Program-made: the position numbers and the translations under genes
Shown here: one piece after another, positions 15,267 through 24,474 of the stretch
Layout: each line of letters starts with the position of its first letter
How positions within the stretch are numbered: position 1 is the first letter of the stretch
The notes under the pieces: model-generated
Seen by the model: the letters and a program-made list of their open reading frames with translations, nothing else
What the model was told of the DNA's origin: nothing
The model's database searches: none
Source of the DNA: Fluviibacter sp964498255
GTDB taxonomy: Bacteria > Pseudomonadota > Gammaproteobacteria > Burkholderiales > Rhodocyclaceae
Length of the DNA stretch: 27,519 nt
Assembly (NCBI GenBank): GCA_964498255.1
Contig: CAZCGW010000026.1
Span: 1-27,519, forward strand
Reading direction: 5' to 3'

Positions 15267-16247
15267 TTACTTCAACCGGATCCGCGGATCAACGAGGGTG
15301 TAGGACAGATCCGTAAGGATCAGACCCAATAGATAGAGCACAGAACCTAGAAAGACCATGGCACGCACCACGGCAAAATCCTGCGCGGCAATCGCATCGA
15401 TGGTGTAACTGCCCAGTCCTGGAATACCAAAGAATGACTCGATCAATAGCGACCCCATGAACAATGACGGGATCACCACCACCACACCGGTCAGGATAGG
15501 AATCAGACCATTACGTAACACGTGACGGAACAGCACAGCAGTATCAGAGAGCCCCTTGGCACGTGCGGTACGCACATAGTCTTTGCCGATCTCTTCGAGA
15601 AACAGCGTGCGATACCAGCGCGTTGAGCCGCCGATACCCGCAACCACGGCCACAGCAACCGGCAGGATCAGAAAATGCCAGGCGACCAGCGGATTACTGG
15701 CATAGCCTGAGATGGGAACTAACTGCAGAACGCGCGCAAAGAGAAACTGCCCGCCAATAATAAAGAACAGTGAGGAGATCGACATAAGCGCTACGCAGAG
15801 CACGACGCCCGTTCGATCTAGCCAGGTCCCGCGGAAGAGCACCAGAAACAATGCCAGACTGATCGTAAGGCCTAGTCCAATGACAAATGTCGGTACGGCA
15901 ATGGCAAGCGATGGTCCCATCCGCTCCCGGATTTCGCGGCCGATCTCTCGCCCATCTTCACTACGCCCGAATTCACCGGCAAAAAGCGTCAGTGATTTCG
16001 TGTAAAAAACTGTATCCGTAACCCGACCCAAGCCGGATGCCGCCTCGTTCACAAACAGCGGTTTGTCGTAGCCCCGTTCAGCTTTCCATTGCTGTATGGC
16101 CTCTGGCGTGACTCGTTTTACCCCCAGCTGCATTCGGGCCATATCATCCGGGCTGTTCACCATGAAGAACAGCGCAAAGGTAATGAGGTTTACGCCGATC
16201 AGAATCGGGATAGCGTAAAAGAGGCGGCGCAAAACATAGCCAAGCAT
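15267..16247 (-). CDS. Peptide ABC importer permease (YejB/DppB-like)
   Basis: This 326-residue inner-membrane protein has the DppB-type N-terminal start (MLGYVLRRLFYAIPILIGVNLITF), about six membrane segments, and the EAA loop DYVRTARAKGLSDTAVLFRH near the middle of the C-terminal half. A ribosome binding site (GAGGAAG) lies inside the end of the binding-protein gene, and the start overlaps that stop as TGATG. With the other three genes it completes a class I peptide importer. The conserved C-terminal LTDLSYTLVDPRIR is intact. Confidence 0.92.
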   Translation of the reverse strand: MLGYVLRRLFYAIPILIGVNLITFALFFMVNSPDDMARMQLGVKRVTPEAIQQWKAERGYDKPLFVNEAASGLGRVTDTVFYTKSLTLFAGEFGRSEDGREIGREIRERMGPSLAIAVPTFVIGLGLTISLALFLVLFRGTWLDRTGVVLCVALMSISSLFFIIGGQFLFARVLQLVPISGYASNPLVAWHFLILPVAVAVVAGIGGSTRWYRTLFLEEIGKDYVRTARAKGLSDTAVLFRHVLRNGLIPILTGVVVVIPSLFMGSLLIESFFGIPGLGSYTIDAIAAQDFAVVRAMVFLGSVLYLLGLILTDLSYTLVDPRIRLK

Positions 16248-18460
16248 CAGCGCTTCCTCACTGCTTTGCCAAAGGCATCAAGCCCGGAACGGGCCCGGTA
16301 GGCTTTCATCGCTGGCCAAAGCAAAAGAACCAGACCACCCAGAATAATCACAAAAGGCCAGAGCAATGGGTGGTTCCATTCCTCGCGCAATTGCGCGCGA
16401 CTTGCCGCATCAATACGTTGATACTTCACTGTATTGTTGGCGACATTATTCGGCTTCAGGTTATGCAGCCAACCCTGTTTCAACACATAAGACTTGGGAT
16501 AAAACCAATAGACCCAAGGGGCATCTTCACGCACCAGCTTCAACATTGCATTAATGACAGTCTGACGCTCCGGACCGTTCGGCAGATTTTTCATCAGGCG
16601 GAATAAGCGATCGAACTCCGGGTTATTGTAATTGGCTGAATTCTCGCCCCCATGGGCTACCTTTCCTTCTGGCCCATAAAGCAGAAAGAAGAAGTTTTCC
16701 GGATCGGGGTAGTCCGCATTCCATCCCATGAAGAAAAGCTGTGCGCTGCCCTTACGTAATTTTTCCTGAAACCGATTGAAGTCTGTGCTGCGCACCACCA
16801 GCTGAACACCGATCTGGTTTAACTGGCGCGACATCCAATCCATCGTTGATTTATCGCCCATGCCCCCCGAGGTGGTATCGAGATTTAAGACCAATGGTTG
16901 CCCAGTTACCGCATCCCGCCCGTCCGGCCAGCCGGCCTTAGCCAACAAGGCACGGGCTTCATCCAGACTACGCCGATGTGGTGCGCCGTCTTTCCATGTA
17001 TACACCACAGGATTGATGCCGGCTTCTCCGGACTGGTAGCCAAAGATACCCGGCGGAATCGGCCCCATGGCAGCCTGTCCGCGACCATTTAAAAAGATCG
17101 AGATAAATTCTTCCTGATCCAGCGCAATCGACAAAGCTTGTCTTAAATGTTTGGCACGTTGCTGCTCGGCAGGTGATTTGCCGCCTACTACTGAATCCGC
17201 TAAGTTAAAGCCCAGATAATAAATCGAGGTGCGTACCGAAGTTTGCAGCTGAATGCCTTGTGCGGCCATCGAGGGCGACACATTGGCATCGCCGTTGATA
17301 TTGACTCGTACCGCCTGATCAAAGCTATCTGAAGAAATTCCCGAGAGATCGTAGTACCCCTGAAGGAACTTATTCCAGTAAGGAAGACTTTCTTTCTCAC
17401 GACTGAACACCACGCCATCAAGCAAAGGCAATCGGGCATCACAATCTTTCAGTAAACCAGCAGCCACATCGGCAGGCTCACCCTTGCACGGGTAACGCTC
17501 TTCATGAAAATTCGGATTACGATCGAGCACAATGCGTGCATTCGGATTGTTGTGAACCATCATGTATGGCCCCGTGCCAACCGGCCAGTTATCGATACTG
17601 ACATTCCCCTTGCGTAACGCTGGCTGCCCGTAAAACTGATCCACTTCTCGCGGCACAGGCGCAAAAAAGTTCATCGCCAACCAGTAGATAAACTGGGGAT
17701 ATTTCCCGGATAGCGTAATTTCCAGGGTCTGATCATCCAGCGCCACGGCCCCGGGCAATTCAATGGTATCAAGATCAATCCAAGTGCCCGGTTGTGCCTG
17801 TGCAGCCTGCTTGATATTTCCGGACAATGTTTTAAGGCCAAGAATATGTTCGGCCATGGTGCCAAAAATCGGGGAATGCACCGCTGGATTGGCGAGGCGT
17901 TTAATCTGATAAACGTAATCCTGCGCCTTCAGGGTTTGTGTACCCGGCTCTGGCAAGGCCATAGGGCCGCTGGCCGATTGCAACAGGCGCACCTGTGCGG
18001 CATCTAGCGCCATGTAACGGGAGGCACCTGAGGCATCACGACTAAAAGCCGGATGCGGTTGATACTGAATACCCGGCTTCAACTTAAGCCGGTAAACCGT
18101 CCGTTCAACAATATCGGCATTTGCTGATTCAGGAAGGCTTTTGCCTGATTTATCGAAGTAGCTAACCCGCGGCATCTCTGCCAAGGTTGTTGGCATTAGG
18201 GTATAGGGACGCTGCAAATACTGATATTGCAGGGGCGGTTCATAAATCTGGGCAATAAAAGCTATTTCGTTGTCAGTATACGAAATAGCTGGATCCAGAT
18301 GCTTCGGGCGCTCCGCAAAGGCACTGTATAGGCGGTTAGCACCACGATCCGACGTGGGATACGGGTCATTCCATTCGCTGCCACAGGCTGTTAACAGCAG
18401 TGCTGCACCCAAAAACAGGCAAAAACGTCTGCAACACTTAGAAAATGACAAAAAAACCAT
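16247..18460 (-). CDS. Peptide ABC importer solute-binding lipoprotein with C-terminal membrane anchor
   Basis: This 737-residue SBP_bac_5 family protein (OppA/DppA/YejA type) captures peptides or similar ligands in the periplasm. Family landmarks include KHLDPAISYTDNEIAFIAQI near the N-terminus, the DNWPVGTGPYM segment, HLRQALSIALDQEEF, and the MGWNADYPDPENFF motif. It is longer than YejA (about 600) and DppA (about 535). The N-terminus is a lipoprotein signal with lipobox LLTAC (Cys26). The C-terminus ends in a membrane helix (about 697-720) with a basic cytoplasmic tail, so the protein seems anchored twice. It is the first gene of the importer operon and is divergent from fabI; no good ribosome binding site is seen. 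Confidence 0.88.
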   Translation of the reverse strand: MVFLSFSKCCRRFCLFLGAALLLTACGSEWNDPYPTSDRGANRLYSAFAERPKHLDPAISYTDNEIAFIAQIYEPPLQYQYLQRPYTLMPTTLAEMPRVSYFDKSGKSLPESANADIVERTVYRLKLKPGIQYQPHPAFSRDASGASRYMALDAAQVRLLQSASGPMALPEPGTQTLKAQDYVYQIKRLANPAVHSPIFGTMAEHILGLKTLSGNIKQAAQAQPGTWIDLDTIELPGAVALDDQTLEITLSGKYPQFIYWLAMNFFAPVPREVDQFYGQPALRKGNVSIDNWPVGTGPYMMVHNNPNARIVLDRNPNFHEERYPCKGEPADVAAGLLKDCDARLPLLDGVVFSREKESLPYWNKFLQGYYDLSGISSDSFDQAVRVNINGDANVSPSMAAQGIQLQTSVRTSIYYLGFNLADSVVGGKSPAEQQRAKHLRQALSIALDQEEFISIFLNGRGQAAMGPIPPGIFGYQSGEAGINPVVYTWKDGAPHRRSLDEARALLAKAGWPDGRDAVTGQPLVLNLDTTSGGMGDKSTMDWMSRQLNQIGVQLVVRSTDFNRFQEKLRKGSAQLFFMGWNADYPDPENFFFLLYGPEGKVAHGGENSANYNNPEFDRLFRLMKNLPNGPERQTVINAMLKLVREDAPWVYWFYPKSYVLKQGWLHNLKPNNVANNTVKYQRIDAASRAQLREEWNHPLLWPFVIILGGLVLLLWPAMKAYRARSGLDAFGKAVRKR

Positions 18461-18496
18461 GTGTAGAAGTCTAACTGATCTAGCCCTGCTTCGAAG

Positions 18497-18502
18497 TATA
18501 AT
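18497..18502 (+). promoter_or_regulatory. Probable -10 box of fabI
   Basis: A perfect TATAAT lies 55 bases before the fabI start. The expected -35 region about 17 bases upstream (around 18474-18479) is a poor match, so activation or an extended -10 may be involved. The site lies in the 96-base divergent region shared with the peptide importer operon. Confidence 0.45.
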
Positions 18503-18556
18503 TAGCGTCTTATTCTTTATCCTGTCTTGCCGCTAGGCGGCGCAAGAGGAGTCAAC

Positions 18557-19348
18557 ATGGGTTTTCTCGCTGGCAAACGCATTCTGATCACCGGTCTGCT
18601 ATCTAAACATTCAATTGCTTATGGCATCGCCAAGGCCTGTCATCGTGAGGGTGCCAGCCTGGCATTCACCTTCCAGAATGAGCGCTTTATTGATCGTGTC
18701 AGCAAATTCGCCGAAGAATTCGATAGCAAGCTGATTTTCCCATGTGATGTCAGCAATGATGCAGAAATCGAAGCCCTGTTTGTTTCAGTAGGCAAAGAAT
18801 GGGATGGCCTGGATGGCTTGGTGCATTCAATTGCCTACGCCCCGGCTGAAGCGCTTGAAGGCGACTTCCTGGATGCCATTACCCGTGAAGCTTCAGCGAT
18901 TGCCCACGATGTCTCTGCCTACAGCTACGCGGCGCTGGCCAAAGCAGCGCGTCCGTTGCTGCTCAAAGGCAATAACCCGGCACTACTCGCATTGTCGTAT
19001 CTGGGTGCCGAGCGCGTTATGCCGAACTACAACGTCATGGGTATGGCCAAGGCCAGCCTGGAAGCCGCAACACGCTACATGGCTGTTGCCCTCGGCCCGC
19101 AAGGCATTCGCGTGAATGCCGTCTCGGCAGGTCCGATCAAAACGCTGGCTGCCTCCGGTATCGGCAACTTCGGCAAACTGCTGGCGCACAACGCCAAAGT
19201 CGCCCCGCTCCGCCGTAACGTGACCACGGATGAAGTCGGCAATGTTGCCGCGTTCCTGCTGTCAGATCTGGCCAGCGGTATGACCGGCGAAATTACCTAC
19301 GTCGACTCCGGCTTCAACATTACTGCACTGGGTCACGAAGAAGTTTAA
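18557..19348 (+). CDS. fabI: Enoyl-[acyl-carrier-protein] reductase (NADH)
   Basis: FabI performs the last step of each fatty-acid elongation cycle, reducing trans-2-enoyl-ACP with NADH; it is the target of triclosan and isoniazid-type drugs. The 263-residue protein shows the FabI nucleotide loop GLLSKHSIAYGIA (13-25), CDVSND (63-68), SIAYAP (91-96), and the active-site Y148 (in SYLGAE), Y158 and K165 (YNVMGMAK). I chose ATG 18557 because AGAGGAG precedes it by five bases; an in-frame ATG 30 bases upstream lacks this. A strong hairpin follows the gene. Confidence 0.97.
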   Translation: MGFLAGKRILITGLLSKHSIAYGIAKACHREGASLAFTFQNERFIDRVSKFAEEFDSKLIFPCDVSNDAEIEALFVSVGKEWDGLDGLVHSIAYAPAEALEGDFLDAITREASAIAHDVSAYSYAALAKAARPLLLKGNNPALLALSYLGAERVMPNYNVMGMAKASLEAATRYMAVALGPQGIRVNAVSAGPIKTLAASGIGNFGKLLAHNAKVAPLRRNVTTDEVGNVAAFLLSDLASGMTGEITYVDSGFNITALGHEEV

Positions 19349-19366
19349 TTCTCAGGACTCAGCAAC

Positions 19367-19397
19367 AAAAATGCCAGGGTAAACCCTGGCATTTTTT
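19367..19397. terminator. Bidirectional terminator between fabI and ppiD
   Basis: A 9-base stem (ATGCCAGGG 19371-19379 / CCCTGGCAT 19384-19392) with TAAA loop is flanked by an A tract on the left and a T tract on the right, so it can end transcripts of both convergent genes. Confidence 0.85.
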
Positions 19398-19414
19398 GTG
19401 TCTGCCAATAACAG

Positions 19415-20848
19415 TTACTGCTTGTCTGCTTCAGGACGTTTGGCTATCTTGACCGGATGACGATCCCGCAAGGCCACCATCAAACTCACCACGTCGGCCT
19501 GTTGCACAAAGCGCTGATAGGCCATGGCGATCTGGGCACGCTTTTCATCATTCAAAGCTGCGCCGTCCTTAACTGCGCTGACTTTGTATAAGGCATAGCC
19601 TTCACCGCCGGCCTGGCCGCCCACATAGGCTGGCAACGTGGCCACATCAGCACCGCCAACCAGCTGTACAGCATCACCTGGCAGCCCGTTAGGCTGGAGA
19701 CGACTCACCGTCTTGGTAGCAGACCACTTCAAATCAGCAGGCGATTTGCCAGATTTAAGTTCAGCCAGCTTCGCCTCACCCTCAACTGTAGCCTTTTCAA
19801 CGGCAGCCTTACGCGTGAGGTAGGTTTTGATATCGGATGAGACCGAATCAAAGGCGCGCAAGCCAACAGGTTCATAAGTTGTTACACGCACAGAAATAAG
19901 CACATTAGGCGCTACTTCAATGGCCGCGCTATTACGCTTGTCTTTTAAACTGGCCGGATTAAAGATCGTTTGCAGCACCTTAGGGTTGGCCAACAATCCC
20001 TGAGCCCCCTGCCCGTTAGCACTGATCCAGCCACTCTCTTCGACCTTCAGGTTGAGCGCTTTGGCAACATCTTTGTAACTATCGGATTGTTCGTAAACCA
20101 TATTGCTGAAGTTTTCGGATTCCTTGGCCACGACTTTGGGATCACTCAGCACAACATAAGACACCTTAACGCGCTCCGGAGTCTGGAACTGTTTCGGGTT
20201 CGACTCATAGAACTGGCGGACGGCTTCATCGCTCACACTAACCGACTTGAGGTAGTCACTCGCAGAGACCATCGCCACCGACACATCCCGCTCCTGCGTT
20301 TCGGCCGTAATAATCTGATTGAGCTGGGTCTTTGAAATCTGGGTCGTTGCAGCAACGCCGTTAACAAGCATCTGCTGGGTCAGGTCTCGACGCAGGTTTT
20401 GTTCAAAGCTTGTCGGATTCATGCCCTGCGCACGTAAAACCTGTTCGTATTTGGTCGGCGAAAATTTGCCGTTTTCCTGAAAGGCCGGAATCTGTGCGAT
20501 CAATTCACGCAAGATCACATCATTCGCCACTAGGCCCAAACGCTCAGATTCCACCAGCAGCAAGCGTTGTTCGATCAGCTCGTTTAAAACGCTCTGACGG
20601 AACTGTGGCGACTCGAATAATTTGGCATCGACCGAACCACCCTGACGGCTACGAATCTGATCGGCACGCTCACGCATTGCCACATCCAGCTGTTGCATGG
20701 TGATTTTGCTGCTACCCACACGCGCCACTTCATCTGTCGAGGAAGCATCCTTGAAGTAGGAATCAATCCCCCAGAAGGCAAACGGCAGGGTAATCATTGC
20801 CAGCAGTATCTGGACAAATTTGCGGTGTTTATTAACGAGATCAAACAT
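19415..20848 (-). CDS. ppiD: PpiD-type periplasmic chaperone lacking the parvulin domain
   Basis: PpiD is an inner-membrane-anchored chaperone at the SecYEG exit that helps newly exported proteins. This protein has the PpiD start (MFDLVNKHRKFVQILLAMIT, one membrane helix at about 12-30) and a SurA_N-like chaperone domain (about 35-170, with FESPQFRQSVLNELIEQRLL and the FSPTKYEQVLR motif). The C-terminal region begins at FSNMVYEQSDSYKDVAKALN (about 247-266). At 477 residues it is about 150 shorter than typical PpiD (about 620-640). The missing part corresponds to the parvulin domain expected between YVVLS (about 235) and the VYEQSDS segment. The reading frame is intact across the junction. Confidence 0.85.
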   Translation of the reverse strand: MFDLVNKHRKFVQILLAMITLPFAFWGIDSYFKDASSTDEVARVGSSKITMQQLDVAMRERADQIRSRQGGSVDAKLFESPQFRQSVLNELIEQRLLLVESERLGLVANDVILRELIAQIPAFQENGKFSPTKYEQVLRAQGMNPTSFEQNLRRDLTQQMLVNGVAATTQISKTQLNQIITAETQERDVSVAMVSASDYLKSVSVSDEAVRQFYESNPKQFQTPERVKVSYVVLSDPKVVAKESENFSNMVYEQSDSYKDVAKALNLKVEESGWISANGQGAQGLLANPKVLQTIFNPASLKDKRNSAAIEVAPNVLISVRVTTYEPVGLRAFDSVSSDIKTYLTRKAAVEKATVEGEAKLAELKSGKSPADLKWSATKTVSRLQPNGLPGDAVQLVGGADVATLPAYVGGQAGGEGYALYKVSAVKDGAALNDEKRAQIAMAYQRFVQQADVVSLMVALRDRHPVKIAKRPEADKQ

Positions 20849-20862
20849 GAAGCAGCCTAAGG

Positions 20863-21414
20863 TTAGGATTGAGTGCGGATTTTACGATGAGACATCAGTG
20901 GACGTATCAGACTAATGCCAAGAACAATCATCAGAACAGGATCAAAGAGATAGTCCCAGAGATTATCTGAACCAATGCCATGCAGGGCAAATATGGCGAG
21001 ATCCAGGCCTAACAGCAACGTCAGGCAAGGTGCAGACCGGCTACGCCAGACTACCCAGGCCGACAATCCAGCCAGGACAGCCCAGGGCTGATAGCCATAC
21101 GCATAGGGGTCAAACGGTCCCGAACCCAGAGCCAGCACATAAAAGATCACCATGCCCAGCCAGAGGATCAGACGTCGTTTTAGTGGCAGCTCTTCACGCG
21201 CCCAGAAATGAAAGCCATCGGGAAAGCCGAACCAAACAAAGAACATGATCCAGGTTGTCGGGCTCAGATCATTAATAAATCCGTAGACATATCGCCACAG
21301 AATAAGATCACCCCATGGAATGAACACGACTGCCGATAGCGCAAGAACGATAACCCGGTTACGCACATAAGGTAAGCGGATCGCGCTGAGTAGTAAGTTA
21401 TCGGGCGTTTTCAC
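20863..21414 (-). CDS. Hypothetical multi-pass membrane protein
   Basis: I do not recognise this 183-residue protein. It has about five hydrophobic segments (roughly 20-38, 55-68, 82-100, 112-125 and 130-170) and an aromatic-rich middle (WIMFFVWFGFPDGFHFWARE). Translation starts at GTG 21414, overlapping the stop of the sialidase-like gene by 4 bases (GTGA), so the two are translationally coupled and probably work together. No enzymatic motif is visible. It ends 14 bases before the ppiD start on the same strand, so read-through into ppiD is possible. Confidence 0.7.
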   Translation of the reverse strand: MKTPDNLLLSAIRLPYVRNRVIVLALSAVVFIPWGDLILWRYVYGFINDLSPTTWIMFFVWFGFPDGFHFWAREELPLKRRLILWLGMVIFYVLALGSGPFDPYAYGYQPWAVLAGLSAWVVWRSRSAPCLTLLLGLDLAIFALHGIGSDNLWDYLFDPVLMIVLGISLIRPLMSHRKIRTQS

Positions 21415-22622
21415 TGAGGTACCACTGGCACGTTTGGATTACCCGGGGTGTTTAACCAGGCCTGCGTAAACTGGGCATGCCTGATGCCTCTTCTTAACCA
21501 GGTATAAACCAGATGAATGGCGCCCGTTCTGTCCTGGATCAGTGCAGGATAGGAAAACTCATCACGATCGTTAGGGCTCTGCTCGATAACTCGTACCAGA
21601 GTCCAGGTGCTTCCCTGGTCGCTAGAGCGCAATAGCGATAATTGATTCCGGTTGCCGCCAATAGGGTTGCACGCCATTAAAAGAGTGCCATCCTGCAAAC
21701 CGATCATGGCCACAGCGGAGTTTGGATTAGGAATGGCTCGCGCAGACCCGGCCTGCCAGGTTTGCCCCGCATCGTGTGTCTCACTCCACTGAACCTGGTT
21801 CTCCCCGGGACCTGAATCACGTAAAGCTGCAACGGCCTGCTGGCTGTTCAGTGCCACAACCGCTGGTTGCAGGGTGGCACGCGGCATCGGCATCCGGTTT
21901 TTTGCCAGTACACGCCCTTCGGGATCAAGGCGCAACCACTCACCATGCTTACTCACAAATTCGTGATAAACCGGTAAGCCCAGGCTTCCATCGCTTAACC
22001 AGACTCCCGGGTTACGCACCAGCGTACTCAGATTAAAAAACGGACTAGTCACAATCCTCTGGGCAGGTTGCCAATACTTTCCACCATCGGTGGAAGTGCT
22101 CCGGTTGATTGCGCTCCCGGCCCAACCGCCATAGGAAACGCTCACAAAAAACAGATGCAGACGCCCGGGTTCTGTAACAAACAGGGGGTTACCGAGCTTC
22201 CGGATATTGCGACCCAATTCGCCCTCAGCCTGCTGGCGCGTCATAATTTCACGGGCAGGCAGCCATGAGGCATTGGCATACCAATCTGACTGATAAAGCG
22301 ATACGTCAGCCGCACCTTCCCGGCTACCGCCAAACCAGGCAGCTATCAGGTGGACGGGTTCCTTATCTTCTTCGACTTTTAAAACCGGCAGGCGCGTACC
22401 CGGCAAAACCTCGGCCAGGGTTGCCGCATGGGCAGATGGGGTTGGCCGTGGCAAATCCGACCAGGTAAAACGCGCTGGCAAATCAGCTGCACGCCCCGCG
22501 GCCAGAACCGCTGCCGCTTTATCGGGTTCTGCAAACTCTGGGCGCTCAGACAACGTCGCGGTCAGAATGGCCGCCAAAAGACCTACGGCAAAGACAATCG
22601 TCGGAAACCAGCGGTTAAGCAT
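21411..22622 (-). CDS. BNR-repeat sialidase-like exported protein
   Basis: This 403-residue protein has an N-terminal hydrophobic segment (about 6-23) that is a signal peptide or anchor, then a six-bladed propeller domain. Three Asp-box turns are visible: STDGGKYW (177-184), THDAGQTW (282-289) and SSDQGSTW (333-340). The family-typical AWFGGSREGAADV (95-107) supplies an arginine and acidic residues near the active site. It resembles the BNR_2 sialidase/rhamnosidase-like group, so the substrate may not be sialic acid; a periplasmic or outer-surface glycan is a reasonable guess. It overlaps the following membrane protein gene and is divergent from a glycosyltransferase cluster. Confidence 0.8.
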   Translation of the reverse strand: MLNRWFPTIVFAVGLLAAILTATLSERPEFAEPDKAAAVLAAGRAADLPARFTWSDLPRPTPSAHAATLAEVLPGTRLPVLKVEEDKEPVHLIAAWFGGSREGAADVSLYQSDWYANASWLPAREIMTRQQAEGELGRNIRKLGNPLFVTEPGRLHLFFVSVSYGGWAGSAINRSTSTDGGKYWQPAQRIVTSPFFNLSTLVRNPGVWLSDGSLGLPVYHEFVSKHGEWLRLDPEGRVLAKNRMPMPRATLQPAVVALNSQQAVAALRDSGPGENQVQWSETHDAGQTWQAGSARAIPNPNSAVAMIGLQDGTLLMACNPIGGNRNQLSLLRSSDQGSTWTLVRVIEQSPNDRDEFSYPALIQDRTGAIHLVYTWLRRGIRHAQFTQAWLNTPGNPNVPVVPQ

Positions 22623-22721
22623 GGCATCCCCTGTTTCGTAGGATTAGACGGGCGATCATAGGGGCATTTTATCTCAAGGGCGGGTATCATTCAGTCTTTG
22701 CTGGCTGAATAACTTATATAC

Positions 22722-23975
22722 ATGGATATCCGATTCCAACGCGCTGTCGATAAATATGCAGGTGTGCCCCTGTGCGCCCTCTTTACAGCCTGGGATTGGT
22801 GCATCCGTAAACTGGGGCTACGCCGCAAACGTGCCGCTGAGCCCAAACGCATTCTGGTGATCCTGCTCTCGGAAATGGGTAGCCTGGTATTGGCCGAACC
22901 GATGTTCCAGCGCATCAATACTCGCTATCCCGGCGCTGAGCTACACGTCATGCTCTTTGCCAAGAATCGTGAAGTACTGGATCTTCTGAACGTTGTTCCT
23001 AAACAGAACGTCATTACCCTCAACGACAGCAATCTGAAGGACTTTGCCTCAGACATGTGGGAAGCGCTGCAAAAAATGCGCGCCCTGCGCTTTGATGTAG
23101 TGATCGACTGTGAACTATTTGCCCGTGTTAGCAGTCTCATCGCTTATATGAGCGGCTCGCCGGTGCTAGTTGGCTTTGAACCGCATACGCAGGAAGGCCT
23201 TTACCGTGGCGACTATCTCACCAATCCTGTGATGTACAACCCGTACCGCCACTTAAGCCACCAGCTCCTGACCATGGTCGATGCGATCGACTCAAACTCC
23301 TACCCTGCTGGCAAAACCGTTCCTACGGATGAAGTCATCGTCCCGCCGACCCTGGCATTTAATGATGGCGAAATCGCGGCAGAAGCCAGCAAGCTGGAAT
23401 CCGATTTCCCCACGATAGCTGGCAAACCTCTGGTGCTGATTTACCCAAGCGGCGGCATTTTGCCCATTCGTGCCTGGCCTCTGGAAAGCTATTACCGTGT
23501 GGCAGATCATTTTCTGCAACAGGGCTACGCCGTCGGCGTTATTGGCCTCAAGGGCGACAAGGCCTTCGGCCAGGCGGTGCTGAACCATACGCGTCACCCG
23601 ATGTGCATCGACCTGACGGGTTACACACGCTCAGTACGCCATCTGCTCGCCCTGTTCCATCGAGCTGCCCTGCTGATCACCAACGATGGTGGCCCCGGCC
23701 AGTTTGCCGCCATGACGCCGATTCCCACGATTATTCTTTTCGGGCCAGAAACCCCTCGCCTGTATCAATCCTGGGCTAAAAACGCGTACTTCTTCCATCA
23801 GCCACTGGCCTGCTCGCCCTGCCTCACGGCTTATAACCACCGCATGTCGCCTTGTGATGGCGACAATCAGTGCCTCAAGCAGATTACGCCTGATCAGGTG
23901 CTGTCCAAGGCACATGAATTACTTGGTTTGCCCCCTACCGCACAACCAGTAGCCTTTACGCTTGAATCGCGCTAA
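22722..23975 (+). CDS. Glycosyltransferase family 9 (heptosyltransferase-like)
   Basis: This 417-residue GT-B enzyme resembles ADP-heptose:LPS heptosyltransferases. It has the N-terminal nucleotide-sugar transferase start RILVILLSEMGSLVLAEPMF (about 43-62) and the C-terminal donor site with IYPSGG, then LLITNDGGPGQFAAMTPIPT and ILFGPE. A cysteine cluster near the end (LACSPC... and SPCDGDNQCL) is common in this family. The substrate is unknown; it should add a sugar to a lipid-linked or LPS-like acceptor at the inner face of the inner membrane. No ribosome binding site is evident before ATG 22722. It leads a three-gene run with the GtrA and GT39 genes. Confidence 0.88.
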   Translation: MDIRFQRAVDKYAGVPLCALFTAWDWCIRKLGLRRKRAAEPKRILVILLSEMGSLVLAEPMFQRINTRYPGAELHVMLFAKNREVLDLLNVVPKQNVITLNDSNLKDFASDMWEALQKMRALRFDVVIDCELFARVSSLIAYMSGSPVLVGFEPHTQEGLYRGDYLTNPVMYNPYRHLSHQLLTMVDAIDSNSYPAGKTVPTDEVIVPPTLAFNDGEIAAEASKLESDFPTIAGKPLVLIYPSGGILPIRAWPLESYYRVADHFLQQGYAVGVIGLKGDKAFGQAVLNHTRHPMCIDLTGYTRSVRHLLALFHRAALLITNDGGPGQFAAMTPIPTIILFGPETPRLYQSWAKNAYFFHQPLACSPCLTAYNHRMSPCDGDNQCLKQITPDQVLSKAHELLGLPPTAQPVAFTLESR

Positions 23976-23984
23976 ACACCGGAT

Positions 23985-24470
23985 ATGCGTGCACTGATCC
24001 AGACATTGCAGGAGTTACCGCTCATCGGTGCCCTGTTTCGTCCACGCTTTATCAAATTTGGCATCGTCGGCGCCTCCGGCGTGGTGGTCAATCTGGCCGT
24101 ACTGTATATAGGTCAGGAATACCTCTTCAGCGAAATTGCCCAGCAAACGCTACGCCTCAACCTGTCATTGGCGCTAGCCATCTTTATTGCCACCATCAGC
24201 AACTTCTTCTGGAACCGTCGCTGGACCTGGCAAGACCGCAAGCAACACCGCACCGTTCCAGTAGTCGTTCAGTTTGGTCAATACGCACTCGCCTGCTGGG
24301 TAGGCATTGCTGTTCAGTTTGGCCTAACGAACCTATTCGCACTCTTCCTGCATTACATGGTGGCGAATCTTATTGCGGTTGTTATCGCCAGCCTGTTCAA
24401 CTTTGTTGCCAATGATTTCTGGACATTCGGACGGCTCAAGATTAACCGCGCCAACGGCAATCATCACTGA
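23985..24470 (+). CDS. GtrA family membrane protein
   Basis: This 161-residue protein has four membrane segments and the GtrA signature in duplicate: SNFFWNRRWTW (about 66-76) and FNFVANDFWTF (about 142-152). A typical start, FIKFGIVGASGVVVNLAVLY, precedes them. GtrA-type proteins are thought to flip polyprenyl-phosphate-linked monosaccharides to the periplasmic side for use by membrane glycosyltransferases. Here a GT39 enzyme gene, a likely user of such donors, follows by four bases. The gene starts 9 bases after the GT9 gene. Confidence 0.88.
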   Translation: MRALIQTLQELPLIGALFRPRFIKFGIVGASGVVVNLAVLYIGQEYLFSEIAQQTLRLNLSLALAIFIATISNFFWNRRWTWQDRKQHRTVPVVVQFGQYALACWVGIAVQFGLTNLFALFLHYMVANLIAVVIASLFNFVANDFWTFGRLKINRANGNHH

Positions 24471-24474
24471 GCGA

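Noticed and set aside
22689..22710. Inverted repeat ATTCAG/CTGAAT before the GT9 gene
   Set aside because: The arms are only six bases with a 10-base gap; not enough to call an operator or terminator.
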